Origin: RHLJ01 sp040222455
GTDB lineage: Bacteria; Bacteroidota; Rhodothermia; Balneolales; Balneolaceae
Direction of reading: 5' to 3'
Length of the DNA: 64,000 nt
NCBI GenBank assembly: GCA_040222455.1
Contig: JAVKDD010000011.1
Span: 744,001 to 808,000 of the forward strand
Of the stretch, positions 25,642 through 34,706 are shown piece by piece (position 1 is the stretch's first letter; the number at the start of each line of letters is the position of its first letter). Both the position numbers and the translations under genes were made by a program. Under the pieces are notes generated by a model. That model was not told the origin of the DNA. It worked only from the letters and a program-made list of their open reading frames with translations, and searched no databases.

Positions 25642-28600
25642 ATGTCTACTAAAACAAAATCTAATACCGATACAGATAGCAAAGAAAACGATGCATTGTT
25701 TTCGTCAAAACCATACTCAGCAACGAATAAAATTCGCTTTGTAACGGCCGCAAGTTTATTTGATGGCCACGATGCAAGTATAAATATAATGCGTCGTATT
25801 TTACAAGCTAGCGGAGCCGAGGTGATACATCTAGGGCATAACCGATCTGTGCACGAGATTGTTAATTGCGCTATTCAGGAAGATGTGCAAGGAATTGCTA
25901 TCAGTTCTTATCAAGGTGGACATGTTGAATATTTTAAATACATGGTAGAATTGCTTGCTGAACAAGGGGCAAATCATATCAAAGTGTTTGGTGGAGGTGG
26001 AGGTGTAATTGTTCAGGATGAAATTGAGGATCTCCACAACGTGGGTGTTACCCGAATCTTTTCTGTGGAAGATGGAAGCAAAATGGGACTTCAGGGTATG
26101 ATCAATTTCATGTTGAAGGAATGTGATTTTGACCCTGTTAAAACCCAGGAAATACATCCCGAGAAAGTATCTCAAAAAGATATAATTACTCTTGCAAAAT
26201 GCATCACATCTTTAGAGAATAAACATCCTGAAATTATTGATTACTCTGATGGTAAATTACTGTACAGCAATGGATCAAAGGTATTAGATAATAAAGGTAA
26301 TAAGATTCCACTAATTGGAATTACCGGGACAGGAGGGGCAGGAAAAAGTTCATTGACTGATGAAATTGTCCGACGATTTTTAACGGAGTTTGATGAGATA
26401 ACGATTGGAATTATTTCCGTAGATCCATCGCGACTGAAAACAGGAGGGGCACTGCTTGGAGATCGTATTCGTATGAATAGTATTGATACTGAACAAGTGT
26501 TTATGAGAAGTCTTGCCACGCGAGCATCCAATCGATCTACAAGTGCTGCATTAGAATCGGTAATTGAATTATATAAAGCTGCAGGCTTCGATTTGATCAT
26601 TGTTGAAACGAGTGGAATTGGTCAAAGTGGAACCGAGATTGTTGATTTGACAGATATTCCAGTATATGTAATGACCAGCGAATATGGTGCGTCTACTCAG
26701 CTCGAGAAGATCAATATGCTTGATTTAGCAGATTTAGTAGTGCTGAATAAATTTGAGAAGAAAGGTTCGTTAGATGCATTACGGGATATCAGAAAGCAAA
26801 TGCTTCGAAATTCGGGTCAATGGCATGCACAACCTGAAGAAATGCCAGTGTACCCAACAATTGCCGCTCAGTTTAATGACGAAGGTGTAAATCGCTTATT
26901 TAAAGCGATGGTTGATAAAATAAACACCAAATACGAGCTTGACTGGGAAACGTCGATTTACACAAATTCTAAGCCTGCTGAGAGTATTCAGGCACAGGCA
27001 ATCATTCCTGGTAAACGAGTTCGATACTTATCAGAAATTTCTGATACCATTCGCAATTATCACCTGTGGGCAAATCAACAAGTAGAAATTGCTTCAAAAT
27101 GGGATGAAATTCGTGGTACGCTCTCACAACTGGAAGAAGTGAAGGGAGTAGACAAGCCAACGATTGAGCAATTATCGAAAATGAAATCACGGTGGGAAGA
27201 TGAGCTTGATCGAACGCCAAAGGCTATTTTAGAGAGTTGGGACAAACTTTCTAAACGGTATCAAGCCGATTCTTTTGATATCAAAATTCGGGATAAAGTG
27301 ATTAAGAATGAATTATACCGGAAATCTTTAAGTGGATTAAAGATTCCACGTGTGGCGGTTCCAAAAACGAAACACGCAGGCGAACGACTTAAGTTCGCAC
27401 TGAAGGAAAATCTCCCAGGGTATTTTCCATATACCGCAGGTGTGTTTCCATTTAAGCGAGAAGGCGAAGATCCAACCCGAATGTTTGCCGGAGAAGGAAC
27501 TCCGGAGAGAACCAATAAAAGATTTCATTTTGTAAGTGAAGGTTTACCTGCAGCGCGACTTTCAACCGCTTTTGATTCGGTTACATTATATGGCGAAGAT
27601 CCAGGGTATCGACCAGATATTTACGGAAAAATTGGAAATTCAGGAGTGAGTATTTGTACGCTGGATGATATGAAGAAACTTTACTCTGGATTTGAGTTAA
27701 CGTCTGCAACTACTTCTGTATCAATGACTATCAATGGTCCTGCACCAATGATTTTAGCCATGTATATGAATACAGCAATTGATCAGGAAGTAGAACGATA
27801 TTTGAAAGCCAATGGGAAGTGGGAAGAAGCTGAACAGAAAATACAATCGTATTTTAAGGAGCGAGGAATGGAAGCTCCAACCTATGTAAATGAGATTCCA
27901 AAAGGGAATAATAGTTTTGGATTGAATACGCTTGGAGTCTCAGGAGATTTATTGGTTGAACCCGAAATCTACGCTGAAATTAAAGCAAAAACTCTGAGTT
28001 CGGTTCGTGGAACTGTTCAGGCGGATATTTTAAAAGAAGATCAAGCACAGAATACCTGTATTTTCTCCACTGAATTCGCTTTAAAGATGATGGGAGATAT
28101 TCAGGAGTATTTTACCGAGCATAAAGTTCGAAATTATTATTCCGTGTCTATTTCCGGTTATCATATAGCCGAAGCAGGAGCGAACCCTGTAACTCAGGCA
28201 GCCTTTACGTTAGCGAATGGATTTACTTTTGTGGAATATTATCTAGCTCGTGGATTATCAGTAGATGACTTTGCACATAATTTATCCTTCTTTTTCAGTA
28301 ATGGATTAGATCCTGAATATGCAGTAATTGGTCGCGTAGCCCGACGAATTTGGGCCGTAGCAATGAAGAATAAATACGAAGCTAACGATCGATCTCAAAA
28401 GTTGAAATACCATATTCAAACAAGTGGTCGATCATTGCATGCACAGGAGATACAGTTCAATGATATCCGTACTACTTTACAGGCATTATTGGCTATTTAC
28501 GATAATTGTAACTCATTGCACACCAATGCTTATGACGAAGCAATTACAACTCCAACTGAGGAGTCGGTTCGAAGAGCTTTAGCGATTCAAATGATCATAA

Positions 28601-29106
28601 ATAAGGAATTAGGGACGGCAAAAAACGAAAATATAAATCAAGGGTCTTTCTTTATTCAAGAACTCACCGATTTGGTTGAAGAAGCTATTCTTACGGAGTT
28701 CGATCGGATTACCGAACGGGGTGGCGTGTTAGGAGCGATGGAAAGTATGTACCAACGTGGAAAGATTCAGGATGAAAGTCTGTATTACGAGACCAAGAAA
28801 CATACGGGAGAACTTCCGATTATTGGTGTAAATACTTTCTTTGGGAAAAACTCAGAAGAAGAAAGGAAACCTGTTGAACTCATCCGATCTACGGAAGAAG
28901 AGAAGAAGCAACAGATAGACAACTTAGAAGCTTTTTGGAAACGAAATGAATCAGTAGCTCAGGAAGCGCTTGATCGACTTAAAAGTGTAGCGCGCAAAAA
29001 TGGTAATCTCTTTAACGAACTCATGGAAACAGTAAAAGTAGCGAGTCTGGGACAGATTTCTCATGCCTTATATGAAGTAGGTGGGCAGTACAGACGGAAT
29101 ATGTGA
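25642..29106 (+). CDS. icmF: Fused isobutyryl-CoA mutase (B12-binding, G-protein and mutase domains)
   Basis: 1154 aa. The N-terminal B12-binding domain has FDGHDASIN with cobalt-ligand His43. The central MeaB-type GTPase has its P-loop ending at GKS (234-236). The large mutase domain runs from about residue 560. Two substrate-pocket positions favour isobutyryl-CoA over methylmalonyl-CoA: a Phe in GVFPFK (F602 or F604), and Gln803 where methylmalonyl-CoA mutase has Arg207 in the aligned segment. It interconverts isobutyryl- and n-butyryl-CoA with self-contained chaperone GTPase activity. It stands alone; neighbours are divergent or unrelated. Confidence 0.95.
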   Translation: MSTKTKSNTDTDSKENDALFSSKPYSATNKIRFVTAASLFDGHDASINIMRRILQASGAEVIHLGHNRSVHEIVNCAIQEDVQGIAISSYQGGHVEYFKYMVELLAEQGANHIKVFGGGGGVIVQDEIEDLHNVGVTRIFSVEDGSKMGLQGMINFMLKECDFDPVKTQEIHPEKVSQKDIITLAKCITSLENKHPEIIDYSDGKLLYSNGSKVLDNKGNKIPLIGITGTGGAGKSSLTDEIVRRFLTEFDEITIGIISVDPSRLKTGGALLGDRIRMNSIDTEQVFMRSLATRASNRSTSAALESVIELYKAAGFDLIIVETSGIGQSGTEIVDLTDIPVYVMTSEYGASTQLEKINMLDLADLVVLNKFEKKGSLDALRDIRKQMLRNSGQWHAQPEEMPVYPTIAAQFNDEGVNRLFKAMVDKINTKYELDWETSIYTNSKPAESIQAQAIIPGKRVRYLSEISDTIRNYHLWANQQVEIASKWDEIRGTLSQLEEVKGVDKPTIEQLSKMKSRWEDELDRTPKAILESWDKLSKRYQADSFDIKIRDKVIKNELYRKSLSGLKIPRVAVPKTKHAGERLKFALKENLPGYFPYTAGVFPFKREGEDPTRMFAGEGTPERTNKRFHFVSEGLPAARLSTAFDSVTLYGEDPGYRPDIYGKIGNSGVSICTLDDMKKLYSGFELTSATTSVSMTINGPAPMILAMYMNTAIDQEVERYLKANGKWEEAEQKIQSYFKERGMEAPTYVNEIPKGNNSFGLNTLGVSGDLLVEPEIYAEIKAKTLSSVRGTVQADILKEDQAQNTCIFSTEFALKMMGDIQEYFTEHKVRNYYSVSISGYHIAEAGANPVTQAAFTLANGFTFVEYYLARGLSVDDFAHNLSFFFSNGLDPEYAVIGRVARRIWAVAMKNKYEANDRSQKLKYHIQTSGRSLHAQEIQFNDIRTTLQALLAIYDNCNSLHTNAYDEAITTPTEESVRRALAIQMIINKELGTAKNENINQGSFFIQELTDLVEEAILTEFDRITERGGVLGAMESMYQRGKIQDESLYYETKKHTGELPIIGVNTFFGKNSEEERKPVELIRSTEEEKKQQIDNLEAFWKRNESVAQEALDRLKSVARKNGNLFNELMETVKVASLGQISHALYEVGGQYRRNM

Positions 29107-29210
29107 TTTTGTTTCGTACAAGCTGACGCCGTGCTAGTTAGGGTTAAAGCGAACAAGTTAAGCACCTTTTCAGATAGGGAATTGCGTTTAGCTTTTAATT
29201 TGTTTGTTAT

Positions 29211-29993
29211 TTAATTCTCGACACATTTATTTTCTAATTGTTCTATCAAGTCATTGATTTCTTGTAGAAGCATATTATAGAGTTCAATTTGTCTTGTATT
29301 TGTCCCTACGAATTCCAAAGATTCATTAAGTAGTCTAGTTCGCATTTGTGTAGTAAGCAGGTCATCATCAAGTGAAAGAATGTCTTTCTTCAAATCTTCA
29401 TTTAGACCATTTTTGAATCTACCATCCCTGATTGAAGCTTGTACAGAGCCATTAGCAAAATAATCATTGTGGGCAAAAGAAATATCTACAGCGTGTCTTC
29501 CATTGATCATAATTATGCTCTTTAATTCCTCAACTCTATTGAAATAATGATTTAGTGCTTTAATAATAGATTTATCACTGATTATATTTAGGTTGGCTCC
29601 GGATTTTAAATCTTCATACGCCGAATTGTTTGGTTCAAAATCAGAATAAATGGCTTTTCCAGACAATGATATTTGTGTCCCAATATCAATTTTTTTGGAA
29701 GTACTATTCAAAAGTAGTCTGACAGATTGATTAGAGGCTACAAGGCGATCTTTTGCTAACTGCATAAGATTTTCTATTTGCTCGTTATCCAATTTCACAT
29801 CGTCTAATAATCGACAATAATATTCCTTTTCTAACTCTAATTGTTTGTGGTGGTCGTTCCATTCATTTATTTGTAGTGCGATAAGAATACCAATCACCAC
29901 AAGGATAATTTCACCAGCTGCATATTTCAGATACTTTCCAGTTTTTCCTTCTGAAAGCAAATTTTGTCTGATTTTTCGAAAAAACTTAATCAT
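29211..29993 (-). CDS. DUF6090 family membrane protein
   Basis: 260 aa. A basic N-terminus with FFRKIRQNLLSEGKTGKYLKYA precedes one transmembrane helix (GEIILVVIGILIALQINEW), the hallmark of DUF6090 in Bacteroidota. The rest is a predominantly helical extracytoplasmic domain (residues ~50-260). Function is unknown; no catalytic motif is seen. Its downstream gap to icmF is 104 bases without an obvious terminator. The next upstream gene, PhnA, starts 33 bases behind, so the minus-strand genes here might be co-transcribed. Confidence 0.85.
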   Translation of the reverse strand: MIKFFRKIRQNLLSEGKTGKYLKYAAGEIILVVIGILIALQINEWNDHHKQLELEKEYYCRLLDDVKLDNEQIENLMQLAKDRLVASNQSVRLLLNSTSKKIDIGTQISLSGKAIYSDFEPNNSAYEDLKSGANLNIISDKSIIKALNHYFNRVEELKSIIMINGRHAVDISFAHNDYFANGSVQASIRDGRFKNGLNEDLKKDILSLDDDLLTTQMRTRLLNESLEFVGTNTRQIELYNMLLQEINDLIEQLENKCVEN

Positions 29994-30026
29994 AGAATTT
30001 AATTAGGGATAGAAATAGACACTTGC

Positions 30027-30374
30027 TCAAGCCTTTTTCACAAATTCAGATTTTAAAGCCATCGAGCCGAAGCCATCTATTCTGCAATCTATGTTATGAT
30101 CTCCATCACTTAATCGAATATTCTTAACTTTTGTACCAGCTTTAATTGGACCAGATGCTCCTTTTACGGGTAGGTTCTTAATCACAATCACAGCGTCACC
30201 ATCTTTTAACCGATTTCCGTTCGAATCTAATATAATCTGTTCATTTATATCTTCAGATTCTACTTCAACAGGATTCCATTCAAATCCACATTCCGGGCAC
30301 ACATATAAATCTTTTCGCATGAAGTAGCCATACGGTGATTGACAAGTTGGACATGATTTCATTACATCTGACAT
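30027..30374 (-). CDS. PhnA/YjdM-type zinc-ribbon protein
   Basis: 115 aa. The N-terminal zinc ribbon has four cysteines (CPTC-x15-CPEC, about residues 8-34). The C-terminal SH3-like domain includes LKDGDAVIVIKNLPVKG and is followed by LKSEFVKKA. The family is annotated as alkylphosphonate-utilisation protein PhnA/YjdM, but its members are not required for phosphonate use. A role in nucleic-acid or metal-related stress is unproven. The length is normal and the start ATG is the only plausible one. Confidence 0.9.
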   Translation of the reverse strand: MSDVMKSCPTCQSPYGYFMRKDLYVCPECGFEWNPVEVESEDINEQIILDSNGNRLKDGDAVIVIKNLPVKGASGPIKAGTKVKNIRLSDGDHNIDCRIDGFGSMALKSEFVKKA

Positions 30375-30471
30375 AAAGTAAAAATGAATTAGCGATTAAA
30401 AGTGAAGGTTTAAAAGACATTTAGAATAAACTTTAAGATAGTTGTTTACTTTTAATCTTATCACAAAAGTC

Positions 30472-30888
30472 TTAATCAATATCTACTCTCTCTATTATAT
30501 ATTCATATTTGTAAACCCTATTTGATGGTTCGCTAGCTTTCCAGTATTTATCCGTGTTAAAAATATTTTTACCACTATCGTTTTCTTTATAGATTTTTAG
30601 AATCATATCTAACTGATTTTTGATGACTACAGAGTCATACTCGATAAGTGATGGTTCAAGAAAGGAGCCTCCAACATCAAATCCTTCCTGAAAGAGTACC
30701 ATCTCATTGGGTGATATTCGTAAAGTTTTGCTGAAATCATCATTTGATGAGATAAAATCTATCGTGATTTCTTGAGAAGTTAAATTCTGAATAGTTGCTT
30801 CCATATCAGATACTGGGTCACAACTCGTAAAAATAAATATCAGTACTGTAAATAATATGAACTTATTCATTGTTGAATAGAAATTCAT
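30472..30888 (-). CDS. Small uncharacterised lipoprotein
   Basis: 138 aa with a signal peptide ending in the lipobox IFTSC. A later ATG (30870) gives a more typical 17-residue signal, but the first ATG overlaps the stop of the upstream gene (ATGA). The mature part is beta-rich with EITIDFISSNDD-like strands. No family was recognised. It is co-transcribed with the YdeI-like gene and could be a horizontally variable cargo gene. Confidence 0.6.
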   Translation of the reverse strand: MNFYSTMNKFILFTVLIFIFTSCDPVSDMEATIQNLTSQEITIDFISSNDDFSKTLRISPNEMVLFQEGFDVGGSFLEPSLIEYDSVVIKNQLDMILKIYKENDSGKNIFNTDKYWKASEPSNRVYKYEYIIERVDID

Positions 30889-31523
30889 TTCTTCTTCGAT
30901 TTATAGTGATCATGCATTCCAATTCCGTTTAAGATATTAGGTATACATTTTTCAATTCGTGATTCGCGTGTTTTAGATTGCTTCGGTTGCGAAAAATGAA
31001 TGATATATCCTCGCTGTCGGCCCGGAGTTAACGATTCAAAAGCATTTTTGAAAATGGGATCTTTATCCAGTTTCCATTGTAATTCTTCTGGAATAGGTTC
31101 CGGATTTTGCTTGAATTCGACTTTTAAGTCAGCCTTTTCAATCTCAATAGCTTCTTTAACATAAGCTTTTATCGATTCTTCCAATTCATGGATTTGTTGA
31201 ATACTTGTGACTTTTACATAGCGTGCTGCTTGAGAATTTTTTCCCGGAGCGGTTAATATTCCATGGGGGTCTTTCATCAAACTTCCTTTAAAAAAGCTAA
31301 CGACGGTAGAATCTTTTAATGCACTGAGCATAAGAACATTATTACCATCAAAAGTATAGCAGGGAGCACTCCATTTTAACTCTTCGGTTAGTTCTGTTTC
31401 TAGGAGAATTTGGCGCATTAACTTAAGTTCCTCAATCCAATCATTTACTTTGCATTCTGGTGTTGCTCCAAGAGGACATCGCATGCAACCATTTATAAGA
31501 TATTTGTCTACTTCGGAATTCAT
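30885..31523 (-). CDS. YdeI/OmdA-like protein (DUF1801 plus C-terminal bacteriocin-protection-type domain)
   Basis: 212 aa from the ATG at 31523; a TTG three codons upstream is possible. The N-terminal DUF1801 domain runs from about residue 30 and includes EELKWSAPCYTFDGNNVLML. The C-terminal OmdA/YdeI domain includes PIPEELQWKLDKDPIFKNAFESL and GRQRGYIIHF. An N-terminal cluster GCMRCPLGATPEC with three cysteines may bind a metal. Family members are linked to envelope stress and bacteriocin tolerance, but this protein has no experimental role that I can name. Confidence 0.85.
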   Translation of the reverse strand: MNSEVDKYLINGCMRCPLGATPECKVNDWIEELKLMRQILLETELTEELKWSAPCYTFDGNNVLMLSALKDSTVVSFFKGSLMKDPHGILTAPGKNSQAARYVKVTSIQQIHELEESIKAYVKEAIEIEKADLKVEFKQNPEPIPEELQWKLDKDPIFKNAFESLTPGRQRGYIIHFSQPKQSKTRESRIEKCIPNILNGIGMHDHYKSKKK

Positions 31524-31780
31524 TTTCGTCAATTTGATTAGATAATTAATGTATTGAGAGAGATAGAGTTTGACAAATAACTATTTTATTAGCTGATTTA
31601 AGCTATTAAATATCATTGGAATTCATTTAAAAAACTAGTCATTTCTGTTAATTAGACTGAATTCAGATTTGTGAACTCATTGCAGTAGATTTGACAAATT
31701 CATCTGATAAAAAGGGCATTTTCGTTTTTTGAGAGCCTTTACCGATTTATTCCTCTTTCTGATTTCCGTATCATAATTTT

Positions 31781-33019
31781 ATGAAAGGAAAAACTCGTGT
31801 ATTAATTATTGGGAAAGTATGGCCTGAGCCAGATTCATCTGCAGCAGGAAGCAGGATGGTGCAATTGATTCATCTTTTTAAATCTCAGGATTGGGAAGTT
31901 ATTTTCACTTCTGCTGCTGGGAAAAGTGAATATACTGTAAATCTTGGTGAACTTGGGGTTAAGGAAGCTGATATTAGACTTAACGACTCTTCCTTTGATA
32001 TTTTTATAAAAGAGCTGAATCCAGAGATCGTTCTCTTTGATAGATTTATGACGGAAGAACAATTTGGATGGAGAGTAGCCGAGAACTGTCCTAATGCACT
32101 TCGAATTCTTGATACCGAGGATTTACATTGTTTAAGAATGGGAAGACATCAGGCGTTGAAAAGTGGTAGAGCATTTAGTAATAGTGATTTAATCACAGAA
32201 CATTCTAAGCGTGAAATTGCTAGTATTTATCGATGTGACCTTTCACTGATTATCTCCTCAAAAGAGATGGAGATTCTAACTAGTTTTTTCCGAGTTGATG
32301 ATGCTTTACTTATTCATCTTCCCTTTATGCTAGAGCAAATAAATAAAGAAAAAACAGAACAATGGCTACCTTTCGAAAAGCGGAATCATTTTATCTCAAT
32401 TGGGAATTTTTTGCATGAACCAAATTGGGATGCGGTTTTATTCTTGAAGAATGAAATCTGGTCAAAAATCAGAGATCAGCTTCCAAATACCGAGCTTCAT
32501 GTCTATGGAGCTTATCCTTCAGAAAAGGTATTTCAACTTCAGAATAAAAAAGAAGGATTTATAGTAAAAGGTAGAGCCGAAAATGTGGAAGAAGTAATGG
32601 GAAGAACACGCGTTTGTTTAGCCCCATTGCGATTTGGAGCTGGATTAAAAGGAAAGCTGATTGATGCAATGCAATATGGAACGCCTTCAGTAGTTTCTGA
32701 CATTGGTAGGGAAGGGATGACTAAGGGTTTTGAATGGCCAGGTGTTATTCAAAATGAACCAGGTGCTTTTGCAAAATCTGCGGTGGAACTCTATCAAAAC
32801 AAAGAGCTTTGGAATGCGGCTCAAAGTGTAGGTCAATCTATTATAAACTCTGAATATTTCAAAAATGATATAGGACAAACATTAGTTTTTAAAATCAAAG
32901 AATTAGTAAAAAACCTATCTCATCATCGCCAAAATAATTTTACAGGAGCAATGTTACATCATCATTCGATGGCAAGCACTAAATTTATGAGTAGATGGAT
33001 AGAAGAAAAAAATAAGTAG
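31781..33019 (+). CDS. Glycosyltransferase, GT4-type
   Basis: 412 aa GT-B-fold glycosyltransferase. The N-terminal GT4-like acceptor domain begins RVLIIGKVWPEPDSSAAGSR. The C-terminal donor-binding domain has FGAGLKGKLIDAMQYGTPSV, the typical sugar-nucleotide phosphate region. It is cytosolic or membrane-associated. No polysaccharide cluster surrounds it, so the acceptor is unknown. The C-terminal ~40 residues, with AMLHHHSMASTKFM, are unusual and may be a membrane or partner contact. There are 250 upstream bases with no recognised promoter. Confidence 0.88.
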   Translation: MKGKTRVLIIGKVWPEPDSSAAGSRMVQLIHLFKSQDWEVIFTSAAGKSEYTVNLGELGVKEADIRLNDSSFDIFIKELNPEIVLFDRFMTEEQFGWRVAENCPNALRILDTEDLHCLRMGRHQALKSGRAFSNSDLITEHSKREIASIYRCDLSLIISSKEMEILTSFFRVDDALLIHLPFMLEQINKEKTEQWLPFEKRNHFISIGNFLHEPNWDAVLFLKNEIWSKIRDQLPNTELHVYGAYPSEKVFQLQNKKEGFIVKGRAENVEEVMGRTRVCLAPLRFGAGLKGKLIDAMQYGTPSVVSDIGREGMTKGFEWPGVIQNEPGAFAKSAVELYQNKELWNAAQSVGQSIINSEYFKNDIGQTLVFKIKELVKNLSHHRQNNFTGAMLHHHSMASTKFMSRWIEEKNK

Positions 33020-33154
33020 CTTTTTTGGTTATAGAATAAGTTCTAATTGACCTCCTTTTATTTCGAATTTCAAATCAATTTCTAAATCCTATTACAAGTA
33101 TTCAGAATTCAATATTTCAATTGTAATGGCACGTTTTGATTATAAAATTAAGTA

Positions 33155-33724
33155 CTAATTTTTTTGACAGGAGATTTTCCACGTAGGAAACTGAAAGGAT
33201 TCTGTTTCGTCTACCCATGTCCCAACCCAATCGAAAGAATCATCACTAATATTATAGAACTTGATTTTATAAAACCCTTCCATGCCATTTGGGGCCGCTT
33301 GTTCATTATATAATATGATTTCTCCGTCATCATTGGTTCCACCATCCCACACTGTAAGCTTAGAAGGAGCGCTACTGGACGTAAAGTAATGGACATACCA
33401 GGAAGAGCTATCAGCGTTAAATTGCCTAATACTTCCAGAGTGCGTTCCATCTTCTTTCAGCGTTTCATCCAACACAGCCATTCCGTTCATTATGTATTTA
33501 AATCTCCAAAGCATCTTTACTTCTGGATTCCAAGTTTGGTCTGGAGCTCTGGAAACTGAAATACAGGTTGATTCACCGATTAAAAGATTATAATCGCCGA
33601 CTTCATTGGGAGCATTTGGGTTAAGTGCTCCGAATGGTAGTTCATCTGAAACAGTGTAGCTAAATTGTGCAACCGCAGAAATTGATAGAAACAGGAAGAT
33701 TAAAATAAACGATAGTTTTTTCAT
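33155..33724 (-). CDS. Uncharacterised secreted protein
   Basis: 189 aa with a clear signal peptide (MKKLSFILIFLFLSISAVAQ). The mature domain has many Trp and Tyr residues (WRFKYIMNGM, SSWYVHYF, FDWVGTWV) and beta-strand spacing like a lipocalin or DUF1579-type barrel. Two cysteines (in GESTCIS and ISCQKN) could form a disulfide joining the ends. No family was confirmed. It stands alone between a GT4 gene and the LytTR regulator. Confidence 0.72.
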   Translation of the reverse strand: MKKLSFILIFLFLSISAVAQFSYTVSDELPFGALNPNAPNEVGDYNLLIGESTCISVSRAPDQTWNPEVKMLWRFKYIMNGMAVLDETLKEDGTHSGSIRQFNADSSSWYVHYFTSSSAPSKLTVWDGGTNDDGEIILYNEQAAPNGMEGFYKIKFYNISDDSFDWVGTWVDETESFQFPTWKISCQKN

Positions 33725-33822
33725 GAATTACTCATTTAGTGATTTTGTAGTTCATAAATAAAAAAATTCGCGAGCAAACTACTTAAGTTTGCAGAGAGTA
33801 GGGGTTACTTTGCAGTGAAAGG

Positions 33823-34659
33823 CTAAGAAACTACATTCCTCAGAAGTTGAGCTCCAGATTTGGATAAGGGCACTTCCGTTTTATCTGATAGTCGTACTAT
33901 CCCAAAACCGAAATCAATATGATCTAGAAAACTTAAATTTAGGAGTGCTTTTCTGTGAACTCTTATAAAGTTTAGATCTTTAAGTTCTTTTTCAAGTGAT
34001 TTCAAACTTTTCCGAAGGCTGTAGGCTTTATTTCTAGTATGTATTTTCACACAATAATCATCTGATTCAATCCAGGAAATCGTGGATAAAGGAATCACTT
34101 TTAACTTGTTCCCAATTTTTATGCTTATAGTTTGATTATCCTGTGAATTACCATTCTGTTTAGCTTCTTCTTTAAGATTTTTAATTTCTATCCATTGTGC
34201 ATTAATAACCTGTTTAGTTGTAGCTGTGTAAACCAATAGAACAAGGAGAGAAGAGGCTAGACTAAAACTGATAGTTTTTTGAAAAAAAATAAAAATAAAC
34301 CAATCTGATAAAATTGAAACTGAGATTGTATCACTAAAAAGTAACATGCTTATATAGCTGATCACAAATAGAATTGTAACAATTGAGATTAATACGAGAG
34401 TAACCAATTTTAAAATATGCTCAATTGAAATCTGTGCTGAAGAATTTTGAAATAGCTTTTTAGCAAATAGTATATAGGGTAAACTTCCAATAATCCAAAT
34501 AAGCCACCTTAGTGAATGGCTTTTAAGGAAGTAGTAAATACTAAAACCCTCAGGACTTAAATTGAAGGTTTCAACATAAAACTTCTGTTGAAATGCATCG
34601 AACGTAATAAGCGCTAAGATTGAGAATCCAAGTATCAGAACTATTCGGCTATTAATCAT
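33823..34659 (-). CDS. Membrane-anchored LytTR-type transcriptional regulator
   Basis: 278 aa. About four transmembrane helices occupy residues 5-150. The C-terminal LytTR DNA-binding domain (residues ~180-278) includes IPLSTISWIESDDYCVKIHT, SLRKSLKSLEKEL and the conserved FIRVHRKALLNL. It probably senses a membrane signal directly rather than through a histidine kinase, since no kinase gene is adjacent. It is divergent from the ROK kinase gene with a 47-base gap, so it could regulate that gene (inference). Confidence 0.88.
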   Translation of the reverse strand: MINSRIVLILGFSILALITFDAFQQKFYVETFNLSPEGFSIYYFLKSHSLRWLIWIIGSLPYILFAKKLFQNSSAQISIEHILKLVTLVLISIVTILFVISYISMLLFSDTISVSILSDWFIFIFFQKTISFSLASSLLVLLVYTATTKQVINAQWIEIKNLKEEAKQNGNSQDNQTISIKIGNKLKVIPLSTISWIESDDYCVKIHTRNKAYSLRKSLKSLEKELKDLNFIRVHRKALLNLSFLDHIDFGFGIVRLSDKTEVPLSKSGAQLLRNVVS

Positions 34660-34706
34660 TGAATATAATAGTTATTAATGAAATTGGATTTCAGTATAAT
34701 TAAACC

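Noticed and set aside
25642..29106. Methylmalonyl-CoA mutase
   Set aside because: The fused domain order and the Phe and Gln at the substrate-carboxylate positions fit isobutyryl-CoA mutase.
29107..29210. attC-like integron site after icmF
   Set aside because: A GTTAAGC core-like heptamer occurs, but the paired complementary core and spacing needed for attC folding were not found, and there is no integrase.
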